DNA from: Megalopta genalis
Lineage: Eukaryota; Arthropoda; Insecta; Hymenoptera; Halictidae
Length of the DNA stretch: 64,000 nt
Assembly (NCBI RefSeq): GCF_051020955.1
Contig: NW_027476250.1
Span: 124,001-188,000, forward strand
Reading direction: 5' to 3'
Shown here: positions 51,365 to 62,768 of the stretch, piece by piece
Numbering within the stretch: the stretch's first letter is position 1
Layout of the letters: each line of letters opens with the position of its first letter
The notes under the pieces: model-generated
What the model was told of the DNA's origin: nothing
The model's input: only the letters and a program-made list of their open reading frames with translations
The model's database searches: none
Translations under genes and position numbers: made by a program

Positions 51365-52198
51365 TAAAACTTATACATCGCATTGATTTGAAGCTAAATC
51401 ATGTGATTCGCCTGCATTTGAAGCTATATCACATATATCCCACGTGTTCGAAGCTCAATCATTTGCTTCGCTTGGATTTGAAGCTAATCCTTCTACATCG
51501 CATTGACTTGATGCTAAATCATGTGATTAGCTTGGATTGGAAGCTAGCTTGTTTCTTTCGTCTGCAATTGAAGCTGTATCACTTATATCGCAAGTATCTA
51601 AATCTAAATCATTTGTGTCGCCTGGATTTGAAGTTAAACCTTCTACATTGCATTGATTTGAAGCTTTATAATTTGTTTTGCTTGGAATTAAAGCTAACTC
51701 GTTTGTTTCCCCTGCATTTGAGGCTATATCACTTATATCGCAAGTATCTGATGCTAAATCATTTGCTTCGCAAGGATTTGAAGCTAATCATTCTACACCG
51801 CATTGATTTGAAGCTTAATCATGTGTTTTGCATGGATTTGAAGCTACATCGCTTGTTTGCCCTGCATTTGAAGCTGTATCACTTATATCGCAAGCATCTG
51901 AAGCTAAATCATTTGTGTCTCATGGATTTGAACCTACATCATCTACATATCATTGATTTGCAGCTGAATCATGTGTTTCGCATGGATTTGAAGCTAACTC
52001 GTTTGTTTCGTCTGCATTTGAAGCTATACCACTTTTATCCCAAGTGTTTGATGCTAAATCATTTGTATCGCATGGATTGGAAGCTAATCCTGCTACTTCG
52101 CATTGATTTAAAGCTAAATCATGTGTTTCGCTTGGATTTGAAGCTAATCCTTCTACATCGCATTGATTTGAAGATAAATCATGTGTTTTGCTATGATT

Positions 52199-52822
52199 TC
52201 ATGCTAACTCGTTCGTTTCGCCTGCATTTGATGCTATATCCCTTATATCGCAAGTATCTGAAGCTAAATCATTTGATTCGCATGGATTTGTAGCTAAACC
52301 TTCTACATCATATTGATTTGAAGCTAACTCATTTGTTTCGCATGGATTTGAAGCTAAACATTCTACATCGCATGGATTTGAAGCTAAGCCTTCTATTTCG
52401 CATGGATTTAAAGGTAATGATGTGTATCGCATGCATATTGAAGCTAACTCGTTTGATTCGTCTGCATTTGAAGCTATATCACTTATATCACAAGTGTTTG
52501 AAGCTAAATCATTTGTCTCGCATGGATTTGAATCTAAACCTTCTATATCGCATTCATTTGAAGCTAAATCATGCGTTTCGCTTGGATTTGAAGCTATACC
52601 TTCTACATCTCTTTGATTTGAAGCTAAATCATGTGTTTTGCATGGATTTGAAGCTAACCCGTTTGTTTCCCCTGCATTTGAGGCTATATCAGTTATATGG
52701 CAAGTATCTGATGCTAAATCATTTGTTTCGCATGGATTTGAAGCTATAGCACCTATACCCATGTGTTCGTAGCTCAATCTTTTGTTTCGCATGGATCTGA
52801 AGCTAAACCTTCTACATCCCAT
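52199..52822 (-). other. Sixth copy of the 207-codon minus-strand decapeptide frame
   Basis: Same reading as 42229-42852. The equivalent in block R copy 2 (60162-60395) is cut to 77 codons because the sequence from about 60468 is of another lineage. Confidence 0.1.
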
Positions 52823-54954
52823 TAATTTGAAGCTAAATCATATGTTTCGCATGGATATGGAGCTAACTCGTTTGTTTCTCCTGCATTTGAAGCTATATCA
52901 CTTATATTGCAAGTATCTGAACCTAAATCATTTGTTTCGCATGGATTTGAAGCTAAACCTTCTACATCGTATCGATTTGAAGAAAAATGATATGTATCGA
53001 ATGGATTTTGAAGCTACCCCGTTTGATTCGTCTCCATTTGCAGTTATATCACTTATATCACAAGTGTTTGAAGCTAAATCATTTGGTTCGCATGGATTTG
53101 TAGCTAAACCTTCTAAATCGCATTGATTTGTAGGTAAATCATGTGTTTCGTTTGGATTTGAAGCTACACCTTCAACATCGCTTTGATTTGAAGCTAAATC
53201 ATGTGTTTTGCATGGATTTGATGCTAACTCGTTTGTTTCCCTTGCATTTGAAGTTATTTCAGTTATATCGCAAGTATCTGATGCTAAATCATGCGTTTCG
53301 CTTGGATTTGAAGCTAAACCTTCTACATCGCATTGATTTGTAGCTAAATCATGTGTTTCGCATGGATTTGATGCTAACTCATTTGTTTACCCTGCATTTG
53401 AAGCTATATCAGTTATATCGCAAGTATCTGATGCTAAGTCATTTGTTTCGCATGGATTTGAAGCTAAACCTTCTACATCGCATTGATATGAAGCTAACTC
53501 GTTCGTTTCGCCTGCATTTGATGCTATATCACTTATATCGCTAGTTTTTGAAGGTAAATCATTTGTTTCGCATGGATTTGAAGCTAATCCTTCTACATCG
53601 CATTGATTTGAAGCTAAATCATGCGTTTCGCTTGGATTTGAAGCTGTACCTTCTACATCTCTTTGATTTGAAGCTAAATCATGTGTTTTGCATGGATTTG
53701 AAGCTAACTCGTTTGTTACCCCTGCATTTGAGGCTATATCAGTTATATGGCAAGTATCTGATGCTAAATCATTTGTTTCGCATGAATTTGAAGCTATAGC
53801 ACCTATATCCCATGTGTTCGTAGCTCAATCTATTGTTTCGCATGGATCTGAAGCTAAACCTTCTACATCCCATTCATTTGAAGCTAAATCATATGTTTCG
53901 CATGGATATGGAGCTAACTCGTTTGTTTCTCCTGCGTTTGAAGCTATATCACTTATATTGCAAGTATCTGAACCTAAATCATTTGTTTCGCATGGATTTG
54001 AAGCTAAACCTTCTACATCGCATTGATTTGCAGCTAAATCACGTGTTTCGCATGGATTTGTAGCTATCCCGTTTGATTCGTCTGCATTTGCAGCTATATC
54101 ACTTATATCCCAAGTGTTTGGTGGTAAATCATTTGTTTCGCATGGATTTGAAGCTAAACCTTCTACATCGCATTGATTTGAAGCTAAATCATGTGTTTCG
54201 CTTGGATTTGAAGCTAAACCTTCTACATCGCATTGATTTGAAGCTAAATCGTGTGTTTTGCATGCATTTGATGCTAACTCGTTTGTTTCTCCTGCATTTG
54301 AAGCTATGTCACTTATATCGCAAGTATCTGAACCTAAATCATTTGTTTCGCATGGATTTGAAGCTAAGCCTTCTACTTCGCATGGATTTAAAGCTAAATG
54401 ATGTGTATTGCATGGATTTTGAAGCTAACTAGTTTGATTCGTCTGCATTGGAAGCTATATCACTTATATCCCAAGTATTTGATGCTAAATCATTTGTTTC
54501 GCATGGATGTGAAGCTAAACCTTCTACATCGCATTGATTTGAAGCGAAATCGTGTGTTTTGCATGGACCTTATGCTAAGTCGTTTGTTTCCACTGCATTT
54601 GAATCTATATCACTTATATCGCAAGTATCTGATGCTAAATCATTTGTTTCGCATGGATTTGAAGCTAAACCTTCTACATAGCATTGATTTGAAGCTTAAT
54701 AATGTGTTTTGCTTGGAATTAAAGATAACTCCTTTGTTTCCCCTGCATTTGAAGCATATATCACTTCTATCGCAAGTATCTAAAGCTAAATCATTTCTTT
54801 TGCATGGATTTGAAGCTAATCCTTCTACATAGCATTGATTTGAAGCTTAATAATGTGTCTTGCATGGAGTTGAAGCTAACTCGTTTGTTTCCCCTGCATT
54901 TGAAGCTATATCACTTATATCGCAAGTATCTGATACTAAATCATTTGCTTCGCA

Positions 54955-57900
54955 AGGATTTGAAGCTAATCATTCTACACGGCATTGATTTGAAGCTTAA
55001 TCATGTGTTTTGCATGGATTTGAAGCTACCTCGCTTGTTTGCCCTGCATTTGAAGCTGTATCACTTATATCGCAAGTATCTGAAGCTAAATCATTTGTGT
55101 CTCATGGATTTGAACCTACACCATCTACATATCATTGATTTGCAGCTGAATCATGTGTTTCGCATGGATTTGAATCTAACTCGTTTGTTTCGTCTGCATT
55201 TGAAGCTATACCACTTTTATCCCAAGTGTTTGATGCTAAATCATTTGTATCGCATGGATTTGAAGCTAAACCTTCTACATCATATCGATTTGAAACTAAA
55301 TGATATGTATGGCATGGATTTGAAGCTATCCCATTTGATTCGTCTGCATTTGCAGCTATATCACTTATATCGCTAGTATCTGAACCTAAATCGTTTGTTT
55401 CGCATGAATTTCAAGCTAAGCCTTCTACTTCGCATGAATTTAAAGCTAAATGATATGTGTCGCATGGATTTTGAAGCTAACTAGTTTGATTCGTCTGCAT
55501 TGGAAGCTATATCACTTATATCCCAAGTATTTGATGCTAAATCATTTGTTTCGCATGGATGTGAAGCTAAACCTTCTACATCGCATTGATTTGAAGCTAA
55601 ATCATGTGTTTCGCTTGGATTTGAAGCTAAACCTTCTACATCGTATCGATTTGAAGCAAAATGATATGTATCGCATGGCTTTTGAAGCTACCCCGTTTGA
55701 ATCGTCAGCATTTGCAGCTATATCACTTATATCACAAGTGTTTGAAGCTAAATCATTTGTCTCGCATGGATTTCAATCTAAACCTTCTATATCGCATTCA
55801 TTTGAAGCTAAATCATGTGCTTCGCTTGTATTTGAAGCTATACTTTCTACATCGCTTTGATTTGTGAGCTAAATCATGTGTTTTGCTTGGATTTGATGCT
55901 AACTCGTTTGTTTCACCTGCATTTGAAGCTACATCAGTTATATCGCAAGTATCTGATGCTAAACCATTTGTTTTGCATGGATTTGAAGCTAAACCTTCTA
56001 CATCGCATTGATTTGCAGCTAAATCATGTGTTTCGCATGGATTTGAAGCTAACTCGTTCGTTTCGTCTGCATTTGATGCTATATCACTTATATCGCAAGT
56101 GTTTGAAGCTAAATAATTTGTATCGCATGGATGTGAAGCTAAACATTCTACATCATATCGATTTGAAACTAAATGATATGTATCGCATGGATTTTGAAGC
56201 TATCCCATTTGATTCGTCTGCATTTGCAGCTATATCACTTATATCACATGTGTTTGAAGCTAAATCATTTGTTTCGCATGGATTTGAAGCTAAACCTTCT
56301 ACATCGCATTGATTTGAAGATAAATTATGTGTTTCGCATGGATTTGACGGTAACTCGTTAGTTTCGCCTGCATTTGAAGCTATATGACTTATATCGCAAG
56401 TATCTGAACCTAAATCATTTGTTTCGCATGAATTTGAAGCTAAGCCTTCTACTTCGCATGGATTTAAAGCTAAATGATGTGTGTCGCATGGATTTTGAAG
56501 CTAACTAGTTTGATTCGTCTGCATTGGAAGCTATATCACTTATATCCCAAGTATTTGATGCTAAATCATTTGTTTCGCATGGATGTGAAGCTAAACCTTC
56601 TACATCGCATTGATTTGAAGCTAAATCATGTGTTTCGCTTGGATTTGAAGCTAAACCTTCTACATCGTATCGATTTGAAGCAAAATGATATGTATCGCAT
56701 GGCTTTTGAAGCTACCCCGTTTGAATCGTCAGCATTTGCAGCTATATCACTTATATCACAAGTGTTTGAAGCTAAATCATTTGTCTCGCATGGATTTCAA
56801 TCTAAACCTTCTATATCGCATTCATTTGAAGCTAAATCATGTGCTTCGCTTGTATTTGAAGCTATACTTTCTACATCGCTTTGATTTGTGAGCTAAATCA
56901 TGTGTTTTGCTTGGATTTGATGCTAACTCGTTTGTTTCACCTGCATTTGAAGCTACATCAGTTATATCGCAAGTATCTGATGCTAAACCATTTGTTTTGC
57001 ATGGATTTGAAGCTAAACCTTCTACATCGCATTGATTTGCAGCTAAATCATGTGTTTCGCATGGATTTGAAGCTAACTCGTTCGTTTCGTCTGCATTTGA
57101 TGCTATATCACTTATATCGCAAGTGTTTGAAGCTAAATAATTTGTATCGCATGGATGTGAAGCTAAACATTCTACATCATATCGATTTGAAACTAAATGA
57201 TATGTATCGCATGGATTTTGAAGCTATCCCATTTGATTCGTCTGCATTTGCAGCTATATCACTTATATCACATGTGTTTGAAGCTAAATCATTTGTTTCG
57301 CATGGATTTGAAGCTAAACCTTCTACATCGCATTGATTTGAAGATAAATTATGTGTTTCGCATGGATTTGACGGTAACTCGTTAGTTTCGCCTGCATTTG
57401 AAGCTATATGACTTATATCGCAAGTATCTGAACCTAAATCATTTGTTTCGCATGAATTTGAAGCTAAGCCTTCTACTTCGCATGGATTTAAAGCTAAATG
57501 ATGTGTGTCGCATGGATTTAAAAGCTAACTCATTTGATTCGTCTGCATTTGAAGCTATATCACTTATATCCCAAGTGTTTGATGCTAAATCATTTGTTTC
57601 GCACGGATTTGAAGCTAAACCTTCTACATCGCATTGATTTACAACTAAATCATGTGTTTCGCATGGATTTGAAGCTAACTCGTTTGTTTCGCCTGCATTT
57701 GAAGCTATATCACATATATCCCACGTGTTTGAATCTCATTCATTTGCTTCGCTTGGATTTGAAGTTAATCCTTCTACATCGCAGTGATTTGAAGCTAAAT
57801 CATGTGATTCGCTTGGATTGGAAGCTAACTTGTTTATTTCGTCTGCATTTGAAGCTGTGTCACTTATATCGCAAGTATCTGATGCTAAATCATTTGTGTC

Positions 57901-60900
57901 TCATGGATTTGAACCTAAACAGTCTACACAGCATTGATTTGTAGCTAAATCATGTTTTTCGCATGGATTTGAAGCTAACTCGTTTGTTTCGTCTGCATTT
58001 GAAGCTATATCACATATAACCCAAGTGTTTGAAGCTCAATCATTTGGTTCGCTTGGATTTGAAGCTAATCCTTCTACATCGCATTGATTTGAAGCTAAAT
58101 CATGTGTTTTACATGAATTTGAAGCTAACTCGTTTGTTTCCTCTACAATTGAAGCTATATCACTTATATCGCAAGTATCTAAAGCTAAATCATTTGTGTC
58201 GCCTGGACTTGAAGTTAAACCTTCTACATAGCATTGATTTGAAGCTTAATAATGTGTTTTGCTTGGAAATAAAGCTAACTCGTTTGTTTCGTCTGCATTT
58301 GAAGCATGTATCACTTATATCGCAAGTATCTAAAGCTAAATCATTTGTTTCGCATGGATTTGAAGCTAAACCTTCTACATAGCATTGGTTTGAAGCGTAA
58401 TCATGTGTCTTGCATGGATTTGAAGCTAACTCGTTTGTTTCCCCTGCATTTGAAGCTATATCACTTATATCGCACGTATCTGATGCTAAATCATTTGCTT
58501 CGCATGGATTTGAAGCAAATCATTCTACACCGCATTGCTTTGAAGCTTAATCATGTGTTTTGCATGGATTTAAAGCTACCTCGCTTGTTTCCCCTGCATT
58601 TGAAGCTGTATCACTTATATCGCAAGTATCTGAAGCTAAATCATTTGTGTCTCATGGATTTGAAGCTAAACCTTCTACATAGCATTGATTTGCAGCTAAA
58701 TCATGTGTTTCGCTTGGATATGAAGCTAACTCGTTTGTTTCCGTCTGCATTTGAAACTATATCACTTATATCCAAAGTGTTTGAAGCTAAATCATTTGTT
58801 TCTCATGGATTTGAAGCTAATCCTTCTACATAGCATTGATTTGAAGCTTAATCATGTGTTTCGCATGGATTTGAAGCTAACTCGTTTGTTTCGTCTGCAT
58901 TTGAAGCTATATCTCTTATATCCCAAGTGTTTGAAGCTAAATCATTTGTTTCGCATGGATTTGAAGCTATGTCACTTATATCGCAAGTATCTGATGCTAA
59001 ATAAATTGTTTCGCATGTAGTTGATGCTAGATCTTCTACATCGCATTGATTTGACGATAAATCATGTGATTCGCTTGGATATGAAGCTAACTCGTTTGGT
59101 TCGTCGGCATTTGAAGCTATATCACGGATATCACAAGTATCCGAAGCAAAATCATTTGTGTCACATGGATTTGAAGCTATCTCGTTTGTTTCGTCTTTAT
59201 TTGAAGATATATCACTTATAGCGCAAGTATCTGAAGCTAAATCATTGGTTTCCCATGTAGTTGAAGCTAAACCTTCTACATAGCATTCATTTGAAACTAA
59301 ATCATGTGTTTCGCTTGGATTTGAAGCTAAAACTTATACATCGCATTGATTTGAAGCTAAATCATGTGATTCGCCTGCATTTGAAGCTATATCACATATA
59401 TCCCACGTGTTCGAAGCTCAATCATTTGCTTCGCTTGGATTTGAAGCTAATCCTTCTACATCGCATTGACTTGATGCTAAATCATGTGATTAGCTTGGAT
59501 TGGAAGCTAGCTTGTTTCTTTCGTCTGCAATTGAAGCTGTATCACTTATATCGCAAGTATCTAAATCTAAATCATTTGTGTCGCCTGGATTTGAAGTTAA
59601 ACCTTCTACATTGCATTGATTTGAAGCTTTATAATTTGTTTTGCTTGGAATTAAAGCTAACTCGTTTGTTTCCCCTGCATTTGAGGCTATATCACTTATA
59701 TCGCAAGTATCTGATGCTAAATCATTTGCTTCGCAAGGATTTGAAGCTAATCATTCTACACCGCATTGATTTGAAGCTTAATCATGTGTTTTGCATGGAT
59801 TTGAAGCTACATCGCTTGTTTGCCCTGCATTTGAAGCTGTATCACTTATATCGCAAGCATCTGAAGCTAAATCATTTGTGTCTCATGGATTTGAACCTAC
59901 ATCATCTACATATCATTGATTTGCAGCTGAATCATGTGTTTCGCATGGATTTGAAGCTAACTCGTTTGTTTCGTCTGCATTTGAAGCTATACCACTTTTA
60001 TCCCAAGTGTTTGATGCTAAATCATTTGTATCGCATGGATTGGAAGCTAATCCTGCTACTTCGCATTGATTTAAAGCTAAATCATGTGTTTCGCTTGGAT
60101 TTGAAGCTAATCCTTCTACATCGCATTGATTTGAAGATAAATCATGTGTTTTGCTATGATTTCATGCTAACTCGTTCGTTTCGCCTGCATTTGATGCTAT
60201 ATCCCTTATATCGCAAGTATCTGAAGCTAAATCATTTGATTCGCATGGATTTGTAGCTAAACCTTCTACATCATATTGATTTGAAGCTAACTCATTTGTT
60301 TCGCATGGATTTGAAGCTAAACATTCTACATCGCATGGATTTGAAGCTAAGCCTTCTATTTCGCATGGATTTAAAGGTAATGATGTGTATCGCATGCATA
60401 TTGAAGCTAACTCGTTTGATTCGTCTGCATTTGAAGCTATATCACTTATATCACAAGTGTTTGAAGGTAAATCACTTGTTTCGCATGGATTTGAAGCTAA
60501 TCCTTCTACATCGCATTGATTTGAAGCTAAATCATGCGTTCCGCTTGGATTTGAAGCTATACCTTCTACATCTCTTTGATTTGAAGCTAAATCATGTGTT
60601 TTGCATGGATTTGAAGCTAACTCGTTTGTTTCCCCTGCATTTGAGGCTATATCAGTTATATGGCAAGTATCTGATGCTAAATCATTTGTTTCGCATGGAT
60701 TTGAAGCTATAGCACCTATATCCCATGTGTTCGTAGCTCAATCTTTTGTTTCGCATGGATCTGAAGCTAAACCTTCTACATCCCATTAATTTGAAGCTAA
60801 ATCATATGTTTCGCATGGATATGGAGCTAACTCGTTTGTTTCTCCTGCGTTTGAAGCTATATCACTTATATTGCAAGTATCTGAACCTAAATCATTTGTT

Positions 60901-62768
60901 TCGCATGGATTTGAAGCTAAACCTTCTACATCGTATCGATTTGAAGAAAAATGATATGTATCGAATGGATTTTGAAGCTACCCCGTTTGATTCGTCTCCA
61001 TTTGCAGTTATATCACTTATATCACAAGTGTTTGAAGCTAAATCATTTGGTTCGCATGGATTTGTAGCTAAACCTTCTAAATCGCATTGATTTGTAGGTA
61101 AATCATGTGTTTCGTTTGGATTTGAAGCTACACCTTCAACATCGCTTTGATTTGAAGCTAAATCATGTGTTTTGCATGGATTTGATGCTAACTCGTTTGT
61201 TTCCCTTGCATTTGAAGTTATTTCAGTTATATCGCAAGTATCTGATGCTAAATCATGCGTTTCGCTTGGATTTGAAGCTAAACCTTCTACATCGCATTGA
61301 TTTGTAGCTAAATCATGTGTTTCGCATGGATTTGATGCTAACTCATTTGTTTACCCTGCATTTGAAGCTATATCAGTTATATCGCAAGTATCTGATGCTA
61401 AGTCATTTGTTTCGCATGGATTTGAAGCTAAACCTTCTACATCGCATTGATTTGAAGCTAACTCGTTCGTTTCGCCTGCATTTGATGCTATATCACTTAT
61501 ATCGCTAGTTTTTGAAGGTAAATCATTTGTTTCGCATGGATTTGAAGCTAATCCTTCTACATCGCATTGATTTGAAGCTAAATCATGCGTTTCGCTTGGA
61601 TTTGAAGCTGTACCTTCTACATCTCTTTGATTTGAAGCTAAATCATGTGTTTTGCATGGATTTGAAGCTAACTCGTTTGTTACCCCTGCATTTGAGGCTA
61701 TATCAGTTATATGGCAAGTATCTGATGCTAAATCATTTGTTTCGCATGAATTTGAAGCTATAGCACCTATATCCCATGTGTTCGTAGCTCAATCTATTGT
61801 TTCGCATGGATCTGAAGCTAAACCTTCTACATCCCATTCATTTGAAGCTAAATCATATGTTTCGCATGGATATGGAGCTAACTCGTTTGTTTCTCCTGCG
61901 TTTGAAGCTATATCACTTATATTGCAAGTATCTGAACCTAAATCATTTGTTTCGCATGGATTTGAAGCTAAACCTTCTACATCGCATTGATTTGCAGCTA
62001 AATCACGTGTTTCGCATGGATTTGTAGCTATCCCGTTTGATTCGTCTGCATTTGCAGCTATATCACTTATATCCCAAGTGTTTGGTGGTAAATCATTTGT
62101 TTCGCATGGATTTGAAGCTAAACCTTCTACATCGCATTGATTTGAAGCTAAATCATGTGTTTCGCTTGGATTTGAAGCTAAACCTTCTACATCGCATTGA
62201 TTTGAAGCTAAATCGTGTGTTTTGCATGCATTTGATGCTAACTCGTTTGTTTCTCCTGCATTTGAAGCTATGTCACTTATATCGCAAGTATCTGAACCTA
62301 AATCATTTGTTTCGCATGGATTTGAAGCTAAGCCTTCTACTTCGCATGGATTTAAAGCTAAATGATGTGTATTGCATGGATTTTGAAGCTAACTAGTTTG
62401 ATTCGTCTGCATTGGAAGCTATATCACTTATATCCCAAGTATTTGATGCTAAATCATTTGTTTCGCATGGATTTGAAGCTAAACCTTCTACATAGCATTG
62501 ATTTGAAGCTTAATAATGTGTTTTGCTTGGAATTAAAGATAACTCCTTTGTTTCCCCTGCATTTGAAGCATATATCACTTCTATCGCAAGTATCTAAAGC
62601 TAAATCATTTCTTTTGCATGGATTTGAAGCTAATCCTTCTACATAGCATTGATTTGAAGCTTAATAATGTGTCTTGCATGGAGTTGAAGCTAACTCGTTT
62701 GTTTCCCCTGCATTTGAAGCTATATCACTTATATCGCAAGTATCTGATACTAAATCATTTGCTTCGCA
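54955..62768. repeat. Block R, copy 2 (7,814 bp)
   Basis: Differs from copy 1 by an added 1,024-bp tandem member (55450/56474), the absence of 63 units near 58885, a replaced stretch at about 60468-60900, and five units missing near 62480. The single-base differences noticed are few, for example near 58509 (gcaaatc for gctaatc) and 59196 (ctttatt for ctgtatt). Confidence 0.9.
55441..57488. repeat. 1,024-bp direct tandem duplication
   Basis: 55441-56464 and 56465-57488 are adjacent copies at an offset of 1,024 bp. Copy 1 of block R has only one equivalent (about 46612-47635). Both members carry the 31-bp step ctttgatttgtgagctaaat near 55855 and 56879. Both have the change gatgtgaagctaaacattc, whereas 47311 has gatttgaagc, so that base change came before this duplication. 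Confidence 0.87.

Larger units (their letters stand above)
46126..54954. repeat. Block R, copy 1 (8,829 bp)
   Basis: First of three head-to-tail copies; the next start at 54955 and 62769, all at gatttgaagctaatcattct followed by acacgg. Relative to copy 2 it holds a single instead of a double 1,024-bp element, an extra 1,890 bp (49032-50921, exactly 63 units) and an extra 150 bp near 54.55 kb. These account for the length difference of 1,015 bp to within the one base lost near 52757. The extra 1,890 bp includes the most divergent island of the window. Confidence 0.9.
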
